Shown: positions 35,935 to 47,750 of the stretch, piece by piece
How positions within the stretch are numbered: position 1 is the first letter of the stretch
Layout: each line of letters begins with the position of its first letter
Source: Lepidostoma basale
Lineage: Eukaryota; Arthropoda; Insecta; Trichoptera; Lepidostomatidae
Assembly: GCA_022606425.2 (NCBI GenBank)
Contig: JAHDVF020001361.1
Coordinates: forward strand, 372,001-436,000
Reading direction: 5' to 3'
Length of the DNA: 64,000 bases
Position numbers and translations under genes: made by a program
Notes under the pieces: generated by a model
Told to the model about the DNA's origin: nothing
The model's input: the letters and a program-made list of their open reading frames with translations, nothing else
Databases searched by the model: none

Positions 35935-36260
35935 GATAGAACAACGAACGACGAAATAAGGAAGAAATGTAAAGCAGATGATTGCATCATAAGTCAAATT
36001 AAAATAGGATCTCTGAGATGGTTTAGACATATGGAACGAATGGACCAAAGAAAAATGGTTAAAATGTTATATACAAGCAGTGTGAGTGGAAAGAGGAGTC
36101 GTGGAAGACCAAGGAAAGCATGGTATGACCAAATTAATCAAATATTGAAAGGCAGCCACATTCGAAATCAGAAAAATCAACTAGGGTGTATGTTACGATG
36201 TAGGTATGGCAGTCCATCCTCTCTGCCTTCCCCTCCAGAGAAAAGGCATGATGGTTAGTT
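35935..36260 (+). mobile_element. RTE-A LINE remnant
   Basis: The 36031-36258 frame reads MERMDQRKMVKMLYTSSVSG and RSRGRPRKAWYDQINQILKG. It ends AAAAGGCATGATGGTTAG. This copy is diverged from the 8491 copy. Confidence 0.75.
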
Positions 36261-36393
36261 AATTTTAGAAAACAGACGTTTTCATTCGTACAAGTTTTTA
36301 GAAGTTTCTTCCTATTGGTTGCTTCACTTTACAGCAAAGTTGCATGAGACGGTACTGAGTGGAGCAATTTAATACAAATTTACAGGAAACGTG

Positions 36394-37159
36394 TATTAGG
36401 TATTTTGGAAAGTTCGGTCTGTTTTACAACAGAAGGCTGTGGCTGCTTCAAGCCTTAGAATCTAGCGGCCATTTTTTTTTTCAGTTCGCAAATGTTTGTC
36501 ATTCTCACAACATTTGTTTTATTGCTCCTTAAAATGTCGACTTTGGTCATAAATAAGAAGCATTTGCGGGAAGTTCTGCTGTTCTGTTTTAATTGGAAGA
36601 AGACTGCAACTGAGGTGCATAAATTGCTTGTGTGGCGATCATACCCCATGGGATAAATCATGCAGAGAATGGTATAAACGCTTCAAAGCTGGTAATTTTA
36701 GCATTGACGGCAAAGATCGCCCTAGAAGACCGAGAAATGAACTCCTCAAACCGGGTGAAACGGTCTCGAGGGAAGTCTACCGACAACAACTAATGCGATT
36801 AAAGCAAGGCTGTAAAACGACTAGAATAGGGTAACAGGCACAGCAAGCTGATGGGCTCGACCTCACATCATAATTGCGGTCAAAAACTACATACAGAATG
36901 AGATTTGGGTGATTATACCGCACCCGCCTTATTCACCAGACGTGGCACCATCGGACTACCACTTGTTCAGATCCATGATGCATGCCTTAGAAGAGGAGCT
37001 CTTCCATTCATATGCAGATGAATGACAAGACGTTTTTTCTACAATGGATTCATCTATTGCCAGAAAGATGTGAAAATTAGTGGCTAACGTTGGACAGTAT
37101 TTTGATTGATGTGTTTTTGTATACAAAAAAACAGACCTAACTTTCCAAAACACCCAATA
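36394..37159 (+). mobile_element. Mariner (cecropia-like) with both terminal repeats, internally deleted
   Basis: The left end 36394-36421 and right end 37132-37159 are inverted copies with few differences (left TATTAGGTATTTTGGAAAG). The N-terminus (KKHLREVLLFCFNWKKTATE, REWYKRFKAGNF) and C-terminus (HPPYSPDVAPSDYHLFRSMM, with the third catalytic Asp) are present. The centre is shortened to NELLKPGETVSREVYRQQLM, so at 766 bp against about 1.3 kb the element is defective. 37200-37740 has only eroded LINE words. Confidence 0.88.
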
Positions 37160-37744
37160 TATATTGTGATAATGTGCGTATATATAATATTTATATATTT
37201 CTCGTTAATATATTAACTGTGTTTGTAACCAACCAAGTCTTCCTTAATATTAAATGCAACCTTAGATATAAATTGTAACCTTCAATATCAGCTTTATTTA
37301 AAACCAGAGTTGTGTAACTTTTACAATACCTGTGAGAAATGCTTATTCCTCTTTTAATAGTGCCGTGTCAGGTCCCCCTGACGTTTGAGACAAGTGATTT
37401 CCTGGGAAGTGTTACTGGAGTGGTTTTCCGTTGCCTTCTCCAGAGATTTTCTGTCGGGGCTACCTTCCCTTAGCTGGTGGGTCTCAGTTTTTTGGAACCG
37501 AAGATACGCCATATGCCCTCTCCCTGTCTGCTGCTGTGACCCTGATGGAAAGGTCAGTGATCACATTGCCCAGGACTGGCAAATCACGAAGACCACTCTA
37601 GGACGATAGGGAGTCGGACTTATTGGAAGTCTTGCTGTTCATAGCATTTTATAAGTACATACCTTCTAGCAGGAAAACTCCAGGTGTTCATAAATGCCTT
37701 CGCTCAATATTCAAGATCTATTGGCCCCAAACAGTGTCAAATGC

Positions 37745-38065
37745 CATTCTCTGGACCATGGCAGGCGAAAAGTCAATTAGAGAACAAGTCGCTATACGCA
37801 AATGGCAGTGGATCGGTCACACTCTAAGACAGAACCCAGCCTGCATCGCTCAGGGGGCACTAGACTGGTCCCTTATGAGGGGAAAGAGAAAGCGAGGCAG
37901 ACCTAGAACCACCTGGAGAAGAGCCCTGCAGGACGAGGTTAAGGCAGCAGGCCTCACTTGGGATAATGTTAGGCATCAGGCATGCGATAGAGTCGGGTGG
38001 AGAAGGTTCCTTGAGGCCCTATGCACCACGGAGGTGTGACAGGACAAAAAGAAGAAGAAGAAGAA
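37745..38065 (+). mobile_element. RTE-type LINE fragment (family F)
   Basis: This frame encodes IRKWQWIGHTLRQNPACIAQ, KRKRGRPRTTWRRALQDEVK and DRVGWRRFLEALC, then GAAGAAGAAGAAG. It is the C-terminal end of a non-LTR polyprotein unlike the other families here. 38080-38800 shows nothing recognisable. Confidence 0.75.
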
Positions 38066-38799
38066 ACCTTCCAGCAGGGTATATCTTACCGTGGCACTTC
38101 CAATCTAATTACTTCACTTCACTGATACAGCATAAAAAGAATAACACACCATCTACCAGATGTGCGCTATCTCTTTTTCTCAAGCTTATCCGTACAAGCG
38201 TGTGAAAGAGATGCACTATTTATCACACAGCAAGTATTTTTTTTAAACAATTGTGACTCATATTTTAAGGGAATGTTAAAAACATTATTTATTAAAGTCT
38301 ACACAAATCTAGGTGCCAATCACATATTCCTAACGCGTGTATTTGGTTGTGGTATTTTAAAATGTGTATCATAATGTGCCTTCTGTATTAATCATGCTCA
38401 TATTGACAAAAATATGATATTGTATCCTTTTTAATATAATAAACAATATTAAAAACTTTGTGTATTTCATTTTAATCTTAATTTTCTTTTGATAGACTTT
38501 TTAGGAAGCAGTTGAATCAATTTCAGATATATTGCGATAGATTTATATTTTCAGTTCTGGAATTATTTGTGGTTTGTTAAACATAGAAGATAATAGATTC
38601 ATTTATGTAAAATCATAATTATTCCGCCGTTTAAAAACATTGATCAATTCCTTTGTCTTGTCACAACTAGATTACTGCAACGCAGTCTAAACCAACATCC
38701 CAAAATACCAAATTATTAAACTCCTGTCTGCATTCAATTCTATGTCTTGTCTCTCAGAAGACAAATATTCTTGGCATCTCTCATGCGTTCCTGGTATTT

Positions 38800-39015
38800 T
38801 CTCCGTCAGCTTGTCTCCATCCACTGCTGGACGTAAGTCTCTTCATCGGTGACCCTGGTACAACTTCTAATCTCCACATTGGGTATATGGTCTCTAAGCG
38901 AGATACCCAACATGGATCTTTCCATGGCCAGTTGTGCAACTTTGATTTTGTGCATTGCTTCTTTAGTTAAAGTCAATGTCTCGCATCCATAGGTCATCAC
39001 AGGTAACACACACTG
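38800..39015 (-). mobile_element. RTE-type LINE fragment (family C)
   Basis: The minus strand reads LPVMTYGCETLTLTKEAMHK and KVAQLAMERSMLGISLRDHI, closest to the 911-1660 copy. 39015-39400 has no recognisable feature. Confidence 0.75.
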
Positions 39016-39409
39016 GTCCAGTACTTCCTCTATTTCTTGTTTCGTTTACGTCGTTTATTTATCATTATTTCTTCATTCAGTTTCCTGCACCTTATGGTCT
39101 TAAAATCGACAAAAACACAACAACAACAGATATTTATATATAGTAGATAGAAAGAGAGGGAAAGGGGAGAAACAGGTATATTCGAAAAATGTTTACCTCA
39201 AGAAATAGCACATTTCTAAGAAATTGCCCGGAATGCGAGTGAAAGTAGATCAAAAAGATAATAAGTTATGTCAAGTAGCGGTAATTACTAATGCAACCAA
39301 TCACAACAACGGGAAAAAACCGGTTCAAGAATTACTTAGCTTTGCTGTAAATAAGTTAATAATAGGACTGAAAGATAAATTGATTTGGTTGTTGATGTTT
39401 TTTTTATGT

Positions 39410-39615
39410 ATACAACAGGTCATTTGAACCCTATTACTGTATACAATTTATTTTTAAGCTATTATATTGATTCTCGTGACATGTGATAGGTAGCCAATCT
39501 ATCGCCATTTTATTGTCACGTGAATTCTACACCAGACCAAAGACAGTGTGACAATCACACTGCCATCGCCGGGAATCGAACCCGGGACCTTCGGTATGGA
39601 AGTCAGAGCTTTTAT
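39410..39615 (-). mobile_element. tRNA-derived SINE
   Basis: The antisense copy has B box GGTTCGATTCC (minus strand, at about 39571-39583) and the body words GTCACGTGAATTCTACACCA and ATCTATCGCCATTTTATTG. Confidence 0.8.
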
Positions 39616-40104
39616 CACTGGTTTTGGTTACTGTTTATGGCTTTTTTAATCTCTAAAGCTTCTAAATTATTTAATTTAATACCTATACCATTTCTATGGA
39701 TTAATTTTACGCCGGATCTATAAGCTGATTGGCAAATTCAGAGAATCCATTTGTATTTAAACATTTGAGATGCTCTTTGACTAATGTTTGACATTTCGTG
39801 ACGTTTTGATTGAGAGCACTCTCATACATAAGGATTTAACATGAAATTAAACACATTCTCACAGTTATCACAATAAATCTTTATTCCATAATATATTCAA
39901 CTTATTTTCAAACATGTAATTTTGAAATCAAACATGAATCATATTTTTCTTGAACACACTGTGGGAAATTTTATATATTCTTTTTAGTATTCGTTACTTT
40001 AACACTGTGATTCCAAATGATATGTCAAAACAGAACAGAGGTGTAACAGTGATTGAACCTAAATGCATTTCTATCAATTAGACTGTCATATTTTTTTTCA
40101 CTCT

Positions 40105-40600
40105 TCTGATGTTAAAATAATACAAGTTTTTTCGTTTATAAAAATAATTTTGAGAGGTGTAAAAATCAATTTTTCGTTTGTTCCAATGACAATTTGAATA
40201 AATTCTTCAATCAAATTTTCAAGTTTTTGCTGGTGTTGGATTGTTTTAAGTGCCTAATTAAAATGAAAACAGTGGAATAAAAAATTAAATAAACACAAAT
40301 GTCCGAATCGTCCAGCTGACGACAAGTGCACCATCTAAAAGAACATTATGTGTTAAATTATTGTTATGTGTTATTTTATTTTATATCATTGTATTTTGTA
40401 TAATTTGTTTTAGATTTTTTATGTAGACGTTGAATGATTGAAGTGTGCGCGGGAGATGCCTATTGGTGGCGATGAGGTTCGCAACCCATCACACTGCGTC
40501 TCTCGCGTTGGCGAAAAGAGAAGAATGGAGTGCAGCATCGATTAAAGTGTTGCAGTCCATTCTTTCTGTCTACCCTTTCGGGGAAACGGCGTGATGTTAG
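40105..40600 (+). mobile_element. Short element with RTE-A tail, older copy
   Basis: It follows the same order as 9510-10185 with more differences (GTGTGCGCGGGAGATGCC, CGTTGGCGAAAAGAGAA), ending AAACGGCGTGATG without a long GTTA run. Confidence 0.7.
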
Positions 40601-40816
40601 TTTTTATTTTTTTGAATAAATTGTCCCTTTTTTTAGAACAGATTGCCATATTTTTTAGAGAATTAATCCCACATTTCTTAGAGAAAAGACTCATATTTTT
40701 TTACATAACATAATGCCATATTTTGGGATAACATGGTACCATGGTTTAAGAGAATAGACTGCCATGTATTGAGAGGAAATAGACAGTCATATAATAATTA
40801 AATAAATCTTTATTTT

Positions 40817-41549
40817 TAACTACTTCCACTTTTGTCTTTATTTCGACAGCGACTGGTTTCACCAGGTTCGCTGGCATCGACAGACTGGTGACACTATTGC
40901 AAACCGAGTCCTTTATATACATACAGATCAGGGGTAGTAAACATGATTCTATACAAAAATAATCTTCAAATATTTATGTTAAATTTACTGAATTTAAATA
41001 TTGGTATTACAGGTATTCAAGAAGATTCATATTCAATACAATGGATTTTAAATTTTATTATAGCTTACATATACGACCTTCGTGGCCGAGTGGTAAGTGC
41101 ATTGACTGCCACCCCGAAGGTTCCAGGTTCGATTCACGGAGAGGGCAGTATGATTGTCACACTGTCATTGGTCTGGTGTAGAATTCACGTGACAATAAAA
41201 TGGCGATAGATTAGCTATCTATCACATGTCACGAGAATAACTATGATAGCTATAATACCCTTTACATCGATTTGGCTCATGCTGTATGATGTAAAGAGCG
41301 ATTCAACAAAATAATAATAATAAAAATAATTTAAATATAACGTTTGAAAAAATGGTACTTTCGTTTTTATTTTTACTGAATTTATATATATATAATATGT
41401 TTATAGTTCTTGGTCCATAAGGTTGGCATCGCCTGATCTGTATGTATATAAAGGACTCGGTTTTTCAATAGTGTCACCAGTCTGTCGATGCCAGCGAGCC
41501 TGGCGAAACCGGTCGCTGTCTGGAAATAAAGACAAAGTGGAAGCAGTTA
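40817..41549. repeat. Fold-back element with a hammerhead-like core in each arm
   Basis: The arms 40817-40932 and 41432-41549 are inverted copies of about 116 bases. The right arm (+) has stem I CAGT/GCTG, box CTGTCGA (CTGANGA expected), stem II GCCAG..CTGGC, GAAA, helix III ACCGGT and C. The left arm is similar on the minus strand. The A-to-T change in the box should impair a hammerhead. A tRNA-type SINE (41070-41275) lies between the arms. Confidence 0.65.
41070..41275 (+). mobile_element. tRNA-derived SINE
   Basis: TTCGTGGCCGAGTGGTAAG (A box) and GGTTCGATTCACGG (B box) are followed by the family body ending GATAGCTATAATACC. It is inserted within the fold-back element. Confidence 0.8.
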
Positions 41550-41844
41550 AAAAACATAGTTTTATTTAATTATTATTTAAAATTAACTCCCATCAAGAGA
41601 TTTCAGTAAAATCATTTGATTATCTTAAAGACAGTCGTATATTTTAAAGGAATAAAATAAACAACCCTATTTTTAGGAATAGAATGCCATATTTTTTATA
41701 GAATAAATTGACACATTCTTTTAGCAAATACACTCATATTTTTTTTTAAAACACTATCATGAGTGAATAAACTGCCATAATTTTTTTTTGAATAGACTGG
41801 CGTATTTTTAGATATGAGTCTGCAATATTTTTCTATCTGGACAT

Positions 41845-42215
41845 GTAAACTTCTTCTTCTCCTTATAGACCTTTGGTCTGTTCCTGAAATCAGGCTGGTC
41901 TCTCTTGGGAGGTTGACTCTCAACTATCTCTCCATCTCTTCGGCGGTCTTCCGGGGGGACGGCAGCCGACAGGAATCTGATGCGCCACAACGTGTGAGAT
42001 TCTGGTGGGATCCATCCTCTGCACCATCTCACGACATCCTCCACCTTGCAGATGTCGCGGATAGCCGTGTTCCTCACCCTATCTCTAAGAGTCCTTCCTG
42101 CTATCATCCTCGGCATCCTCATCTCTGCCACCCGTACTTTAGCCTTTGTTCTTGTGGTATCCACTCTGGTCTCAATGCTATATGTCAGTATAGGCCTTGT
42201 TTTGTAGAACATGTA
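41845..42215 (-). mobile_element. RTE-type LINE fragment (family E)
   Basis: The minus-strand frame reads LTYSIETRVDTTRTKAKVRV, RMPRMIAGRTLRDRVRNTAI and KVEDVVRWCRGW, then a proline-rich end PPEDRRRDGEIVESQPPKRD. Confidence 0.78.
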
Positions 42216-42560
42216 AACTTATTCATTAAAATTCAAACAGCATTTATACATGCTCGTCTATTTAAAATATGATTCTGTTAATGTCGTACAATGAAAAACT
42301 TTAGCAATTAAAATGCCCCTATTCTGTTATAACATATCAATTGGAATAATGCATGTTTTTGTTTTAAGCAAGTTTTTTTTTAATCTTTTAATTTTCAATA
42401 TATGTATATAATTAATCATATTTACACACCTGAAGACATATTACACATACTTTTTGCTTTTTAAGCATTTCTTTAGCGTATCATGATATCAAAATACAAT
42501 AATAGTATGAAACAAAACATGTATTTCTAGAAAATTCTTAAAACTTTTGAATAAATAGAA

Positions 42561-42701
42561 TAACACTTTATATTTCTTTTTACAGACATGTTTTGGTTGT
42601 GATACAACCTTTTTCAATATACAAACTGTACAGGTTGTGTCACAACCGAAACATGTCTGTAAAAAGATATGAATCGTTGTGAAAATACAAAGTGTTATTC
42701 A
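42561..42701. repeat. Fold-back element with hammerhead-like motifs
   Basis: The arms end in AATAACACTTT/AAAGTGTTATT. The right arm (+) has stem II GGTTGTG..CACAACC, then GAAACATGTCTG, but the CTGANGA box is CTGTACA. The left arm (-) reads TTGAAAA and AAAACATGTC. Both look decayed. It directly abuts the larger palindrome at 42702. Confidence 0.65.
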
Positions 42702-42930
42702 ATTTAAAATTAGAATTAAACACTTTTAAAACGTTGTATAAAACCACTTTATTTTGAGTCAGGAGCGCCAACCTGTTTCACTCTGTAATGAGCTTTGTCA
42801 GGGCTATACACAAACAGTTTGTGTATAGCCCTGACGAAGCTCGTTACAGAGTGAAACCGGTTGGCGCTCCTGGCTCAAAATAAAGTGGTTTTATACAACG
42901 TGTTAAAAGTGTTTAATTCTAATTTTAAAT
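42702..42930. repeat. 229-bp palindrome carrying a hammerhead-like motif
   Basis: Two arms of about 113 bases around a CAAACAGTTTG centre are nearly identical inverted copies. The right arm (+), 42828-42866, has GCC, CTGACGA, GCTC..GAGT, GAAA, helix III ACCGGT, T, GGC: all core bases present. The left arm (-) has CTGACAA and GAAACAGGTT, with one core change. Confidence 0.75.
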
Positions 42931-43179
42931 ATGTCAAACCACTAAGTAATAGCTTCTTTCCAAAGTTGTTATTCTATTGATTCAAATGGGAAATCACAAC
43001 ACAAAGTGAAGGCGAATAAACAAGAAATTCTTAATAGATTCATTTATATTAATTATTTAATATGGAGTTTTACATCATTGCTCAAGAAACAATAAATTAA
43101 TTGTTCTTTGAAACATTAAAACAAACTTAATTTTTTATAACTTTAGTGTGATTGTCATTCTGTATCTGTTGATATCAGT

Positions 43180-43240
43180 TTAACTCAGTTTATTAACTCA
43201 AAAGACATTACAAACAGGAAAATGTTTAAGGCATAACATA
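43180..43240 (-). mobile_element. LINE-B 3' end fragment
   Basis: CAGTTTATTAACTCAAAAGA and CATTACAAACAGGAAAATGT are the reversed LINE-B terminus only. 43240-43630 has no recognisable feature. Confidence 0.55.
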
Positions 43241-43629
43241 AGAACTGCGATTGGCTACATTTACAGTTCATATAGATACTGCCAGTTCATCATGATAACA
43301 TACAATTTAGTATTTAATAACTAAAGTAAAAAGGTTTGTAAAACACATACAAATATGAGCTACATGTGTTCAAAACCTTTTTATCGAACTGCACATATAG
43401 CCAGTAACAGTAATTTTAACCTTCATTGTGCGGTTGACTTCATTTACAGTAAAATAAAAATGCTTTCAAACTCCACCAGACTATATTCGCAGCACAGACA
43501 GGTTGACATTGTAAAACAATGGTGTAAAACTCCATGTTTTGAAAAAATAAACATGTGAATGACCCGTTTTCTGAATTTTTATTATATCTATGGAAATGCC
43601 ATGTTTACCCTTGTTATGTCATTATTTAA

Positions 43630-44000
43630 AGTATAATTTATAAAGTAAAAACTATTTACAGACATATTTCGGATGGTTCTCATCCTTCTTCTTTGTACAA
43701 ATAAAGGTGAGAACTATCTGAAATATATTTATGAGGAATGTGATTAAGTTTTGTGAAAATACCCATAACATAGAATGCTGGCGAATATTAAAGCTTATGT
43801 TTTGATTTTCACCACATTTGATAATTTCCTAGCAAGGCAGAACATCTCACTTCTATAAAATATAATAAAACTTCTAGAAAGCAAGCATTTGTGTAAATAA
43901 TAAATCATTTTTATAGCCTTTGGAAACTAAAAAGTATTATATATCTTCATGAGAGGGTCGCAGCGACTCCAAAACATGATAGAAAAAACTAATTACAATT
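43630..44000. repeat. Hammerhead-like motifs, decayed pair
   Basis: Minus strand 43654-43705: stem I TACA/TGTA, box AAGAAGA (CTGAAGA expected), stem II GGATG..CATCC, GAAA, TATGTC. Plus strand 43945-43985: TTCATGA, GTCGC..GCGAC, AAAACATGAT. Both keep the stem II pairing although the boxes have changed. Confidence 0.5.
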
Positions 44001-44067
44001 GAACTGGACATTACAAATGTGCCAAGTGTATAAAAAGTCAAAAATGAGTTTTTGATGCCAATTGGTC

Positions 44068-44701
44068 TTAACCCTTACCACTCCTTTGTCGAATGCCAGC
44101 CGACATCGCTATATGTACGCTACAACTCAGTTGTCGGTTGGCGGCCGACAAGATAGGACAAGCAGTGTATTTTCGCGTGCAAAACATGACGCATGTCATT
44201 GTTTCTTGTGATTATTCATTAATAAAAACATTTAACTTCACGTTTTAATGAGATTTTGACTGTTTTCTGTTTTTATTTTACTATAAAAAATTCAAATTCA
44301 CATAACATAAAATGGCGGGAACTTCGCGTGATACGTCATGCAGAGGAGCGATTAGAGTACAAGCCCCACTTCATTGCGAAACTGGACAAAGGTTCTAAAG
44401 ACTGTACTGTGTGCAGTAACAGAAAGATTCCAAGGGGAAAACGTGTAGTTTTGTGAGACCTGTTCCAGAAAACCTGGTCACCATCCTGGAGATTGTTTTA
44501 AAAAGTACCATACTATGCAAAACTATAAGTTGTCCGTAATGTTTTTTTGTACATTGTTTTTTATTTGAAGAATAAATCATTACAAATGAATTTTCACCGA
44601 TTTTTTTTTGTAACTACCTATCAATAAAAATATTTTGACATTATTCAAATGAGAGTTGGCTGACAAACAATATCAAAAAATAATGGAGTGGTAAGGGTTA
44701 A
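44068..44701 (+). mobile_element. piggyBac-type element, internally deleted
   Basis: TTAA duplications (44068-44071 and 44698-44701) enclose inverted ends CCCTTACCACTCC and GGAGTGGTAAGGG. The interior keeps the cysteine-rich C-terminal domain of the transposase: KDCTVCSNRKIPRGKR and, after a one-base frameshift, CETCSRKPGHHPGDCFKKYH. The catalytic domain is gone, so it cannot move on its own. 44702-45360 has no recognisable feature. Confidence 0.9.
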
Positions 44702-45364
44702 ACATAAATCCCAATAACTGTGCAAAATTATGCAATGATTGAATAATGTAGTGTAGTTCAAACTTCCCCTAAAAGATGCCACCCTTGGTACATGACATAT
44801 GGAACAAAAAACAGTTTTTGTTTATTTTCTCTGCTTTAGGTTTAAACCACTTAGCACTATTGTAATAACCAGCCTTCAATCGTGGAGTGTTGATTTCATC
44901 GCTGGGAATAGAAAAGCCATCTTACGAGTCACAATCAAAGTCAGGTGAACCTGACAACACGAGTAGAACCTTTAAATAGTTTAAAATTTAGAACCATCCA
45001 TAGATAAATTAATAACAGACTTGCTTCACTTTACTCTAACTTATCTATGATTCTCTATGAATATTTTTACATTTTTTTTTTTCAATATTTGTTTTATTTT
45101 GGGTCATGATTGGCTTCGTTCTTGGTTCTTGGGTATAACCACGTTCCTTGGAATATCATAACCAACTTTTCGGATAGCGCTACCATTCCATCAACATAAT
45201 GAATAATTAACATGAAATAAATCAGTGTTATACCATGTTGCCGGCAGCAAACTTTCGGAAACTTTAATATATTTTTAGAAATCTATGAAAAAAATAGATA
45301 CCTAAAATATTTTAATAAATACTGCGTGTCATATTTCACATTTAATTTTTTTTTTTTTTTTTTT

Positions 45365-45480
45365 GTTTAATTACGTCATGTTTTCCTTGGTTTTCCTCAA
45401 TACTGTATTCCATTCACTCTCTTTACCATTCTTTATTCATCTACATGTCCAAACCAACGCATTGATCTTTTTTATCAAAT
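45365..45480 (-). mobile_element. RTE-A LINE remnant
   Basis: Reversed RTE-A words (TACGTCATGTTTTCCTTGG, TGTCCAAACCAACGCAT) survive without a frame. 45480-46280 holds nothing else recognisable. Confidence 0.5.
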
Positions 45481-46289
45481 AGAAAATGAAGAAGCAATTT
45501 AAACCTTATCAGGTTATAAATAGCTGAATCTAATGATGTTGACTGTGACGATATCCGAAATGTTGATAAACAAAGATTTCAAGGAACTCCGTTATACAAA
45601 GCATAAAATTTTCATTTATAAGGAGCAAATGCATTTTTTTATATATACAATAGAATGCCGTCCGGACTTATTACTAAAAACGAGATGACACGTTGAAACT
45701 CAAACACAGCGGGAGACTGACTGTCCGTAGGGTGCGAGGGAGAACGAGAGGAGGAGGGATCATCTAGGCTTGTCCGGATAATTGACGTTCTACTGTATAT
45801 TATAATATCAAGTTTGATGTGTGGTCCTAAATTGACATCTGATCTTAAATGTAGCATCATATTTTTAATTCTATACAAGAATATCTGAAAACAGCTATAA
45901 ATGTATATATGTGAATATGCAATATGTTTTAATATACATTTTCACCCTAATTCATAGAAAATTATTAGTATTAAAAACCATTGCTTGAACACTAAAAATA
46001 AAATGTCAATATACGAGTATTATATAAAAAAATCTGATGCCCAGTAGTGCATTAAAAGATTGAAAGAGTTGATGCGTATATACAGAGTTATTGGTGTTTG
46101 AATACATTCCTTCTAGGAGGTTGTAGGGTAGGTCATTTCCGATGATTTATGTCATGTAAGGCATTATGCAAAAGTGAACCATTTTTGAGATAAAACGAAT
46201 TTAAGTTTTTTTAGAATTTATCGAGGTCATGTGTTTTAAAAATTTATAATAAAATAACTGTTGTACGGGGTGGACTCATGGACCCTTTA

Positions 46290-46690
46290 AAGTCAATGTT
46301 ATGAACCAATTGGAGGCCTTTGAGATGTGGATACACCGAAGGATGTTACGCATCTCCTGGACTGACATGGTTAGCAACACAAACGTTCTCCATAGAGCCA
46401 GAGTTGACAGAGAGTTGGTGAGCAACTTCAAAGTCCGTAAGGTGTCCTACTTGGGCCATGTTCTGAGAGGCGAAAGGTACGCACTATTACATCTGATCTT
46501 GGAGGGTAAGATTGAGGGTCGACGAGGTGTTGGGAGAAGGCGGGTTTCCTGGCTGAGGAACATCCGAGAGTGGACGGGGCTGAGGACCGTGGGGGAGCTG
46601 TTCCGAGCTGCCCAGGACGGGGAGGCCTACTCAAGGGTGATAGTCAACGTTGGAGAGACCTGACAGGACACGGAAAGAAAAGAAAGTTAT
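46290..46690 (+). mobile_element. RTE-type LINE fragment (family D)
   Basis: An open frame (46301-46663) reads NQLEAFEMWIHRRMLRISWT, HRARVDRELVSNFKVRKVSY, LILEGKIEGRRGVGRRRVSW and ends TGACAGGACACGG. This is the best-kept copy of the family. Confidence 0.82.
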
Positions 46691-46794
46691 ATTAGAAGTA
46701 GAAAGTTTATCAAACTTTTACGTTTTTATTTGTTAGGGAACACCACAGGCATTTATTATCAACACAAAAACGAGATCTGTCTGTCCACATTAGG

Positions 46795-46975
46795 AATTCG
46801 AAGTCGGAATAATCGATGAATGTGCATGTTACGATATATGAATGGGGAGGATGCCAGAGAGAGGTATGTCAGGACAGAACGGCATGGCGGTCCATTCTCT
46901 CTGCCTACACCCCGGGGAAACGGCGTGATGGTTAGTCCTAACTAACTAACTCCCTAGAGTTAGTTAGTTAGATCC
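46795..46975 (+). mobile_element. RTE-A LINE 3' end with inverted tails
   Basis: The last RTE-A segment ends GGGGAAACGGCGTGATGG, followed by facing CTAACTAACTAAC and GTTAGTTAGTTAG runs. Confidence 0.7.
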
Positions 46976-46984
46976 GTCTGTAAT

Positions 46985-47170
46985 CTTAAAGATATATTCA
47001 AATGGGAGAGTTTCAGAAGATGCTTTTGAAGGGATTGTGTGGACCGCATGGAAAAGCAAAAAGTTGCCAGGAAGGCCGCCAAAGAGATCGAGGGATGGAT
47101 CGATGTCATCATCCCAGTCAATTCACCGTCACAAATAGGTCACATGACCTAAACCAAGAGAAAGAAGATG
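46985..47170 (+). mobile_element. RTE-type LINE 3' end (family E)
   Basis: GGGATTGTGTGGACCGCATG and GGTCACATGACCTAAACCAA match, reversed, 14945-15080. A weak 109-codon frame here is not a gene. Confidence 0.55.
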
Positions 47171-47750
47171 AAAACAGATGTTACCCTGGGAACATAAAAC
47201 CAGATTCAAATAGCTTTGGATTGGTTACACTGAAGTGTAGGCCATATCTATCACGGCATACTGGACTGCTGAGAACAAGAGAGAAACCATGGCAGATCTT
47301 AAACCAAGCTAAAGATTTTATGCTAGCATAAAACAAATTGCTTGGCCCTTATAACAGATGTTTCACACAGCTCAAAGCATTCAAATGGGATCTTATAAGA
47401 CACAAAAACAGGAATAAACTAAAGTGCTCAAGCAAGGTTTTGAAATACCACTATTAGCGATCTCAAAATAAGCATGTTGTCTGATTCTTTAAAATTTATG
47501 TCGTTTTATTTTTAAGTTTAGATTTTGGTCTTTGAGAAATATTAAAATAATATGTTCAGTCTTCAGCCATGACATTAGAAAGATTTTTATGATTTACAAT
47601 ATTTAATGTTACGATGGCATGAAATTAATACTTAGAAAAAATATTAAGATAGCGATAGAAAATCGAACGATGTATATATAAAAATTATTGAAAAAGTACC
47701 ATTTTACTTGTATTAAAATCAATAAAAGTTCCCAAAGAATGACACATTAT

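Larger units (their letters stand above)
40605..41825 (+). repeat. About 28-bp degenerate satellite split by a fold-back insertion
   Basis: 40605-40795 and 41640-41825 both consist of units like GAATAGACTGCCATATTTTT. They are separated by the hammerhead-like fold-back element and a SINE. The two halves look like one array opened by insertion. Confidence 0.65.

Noticed and set aside
45540..45590. A further hammerhead-like motif (GACGATATCCGAAATGTTGATAAAC)
   Set aside because: It has GAAA and a possible short stem, but no CTGANGA box and no closing stem I; too weak to count.
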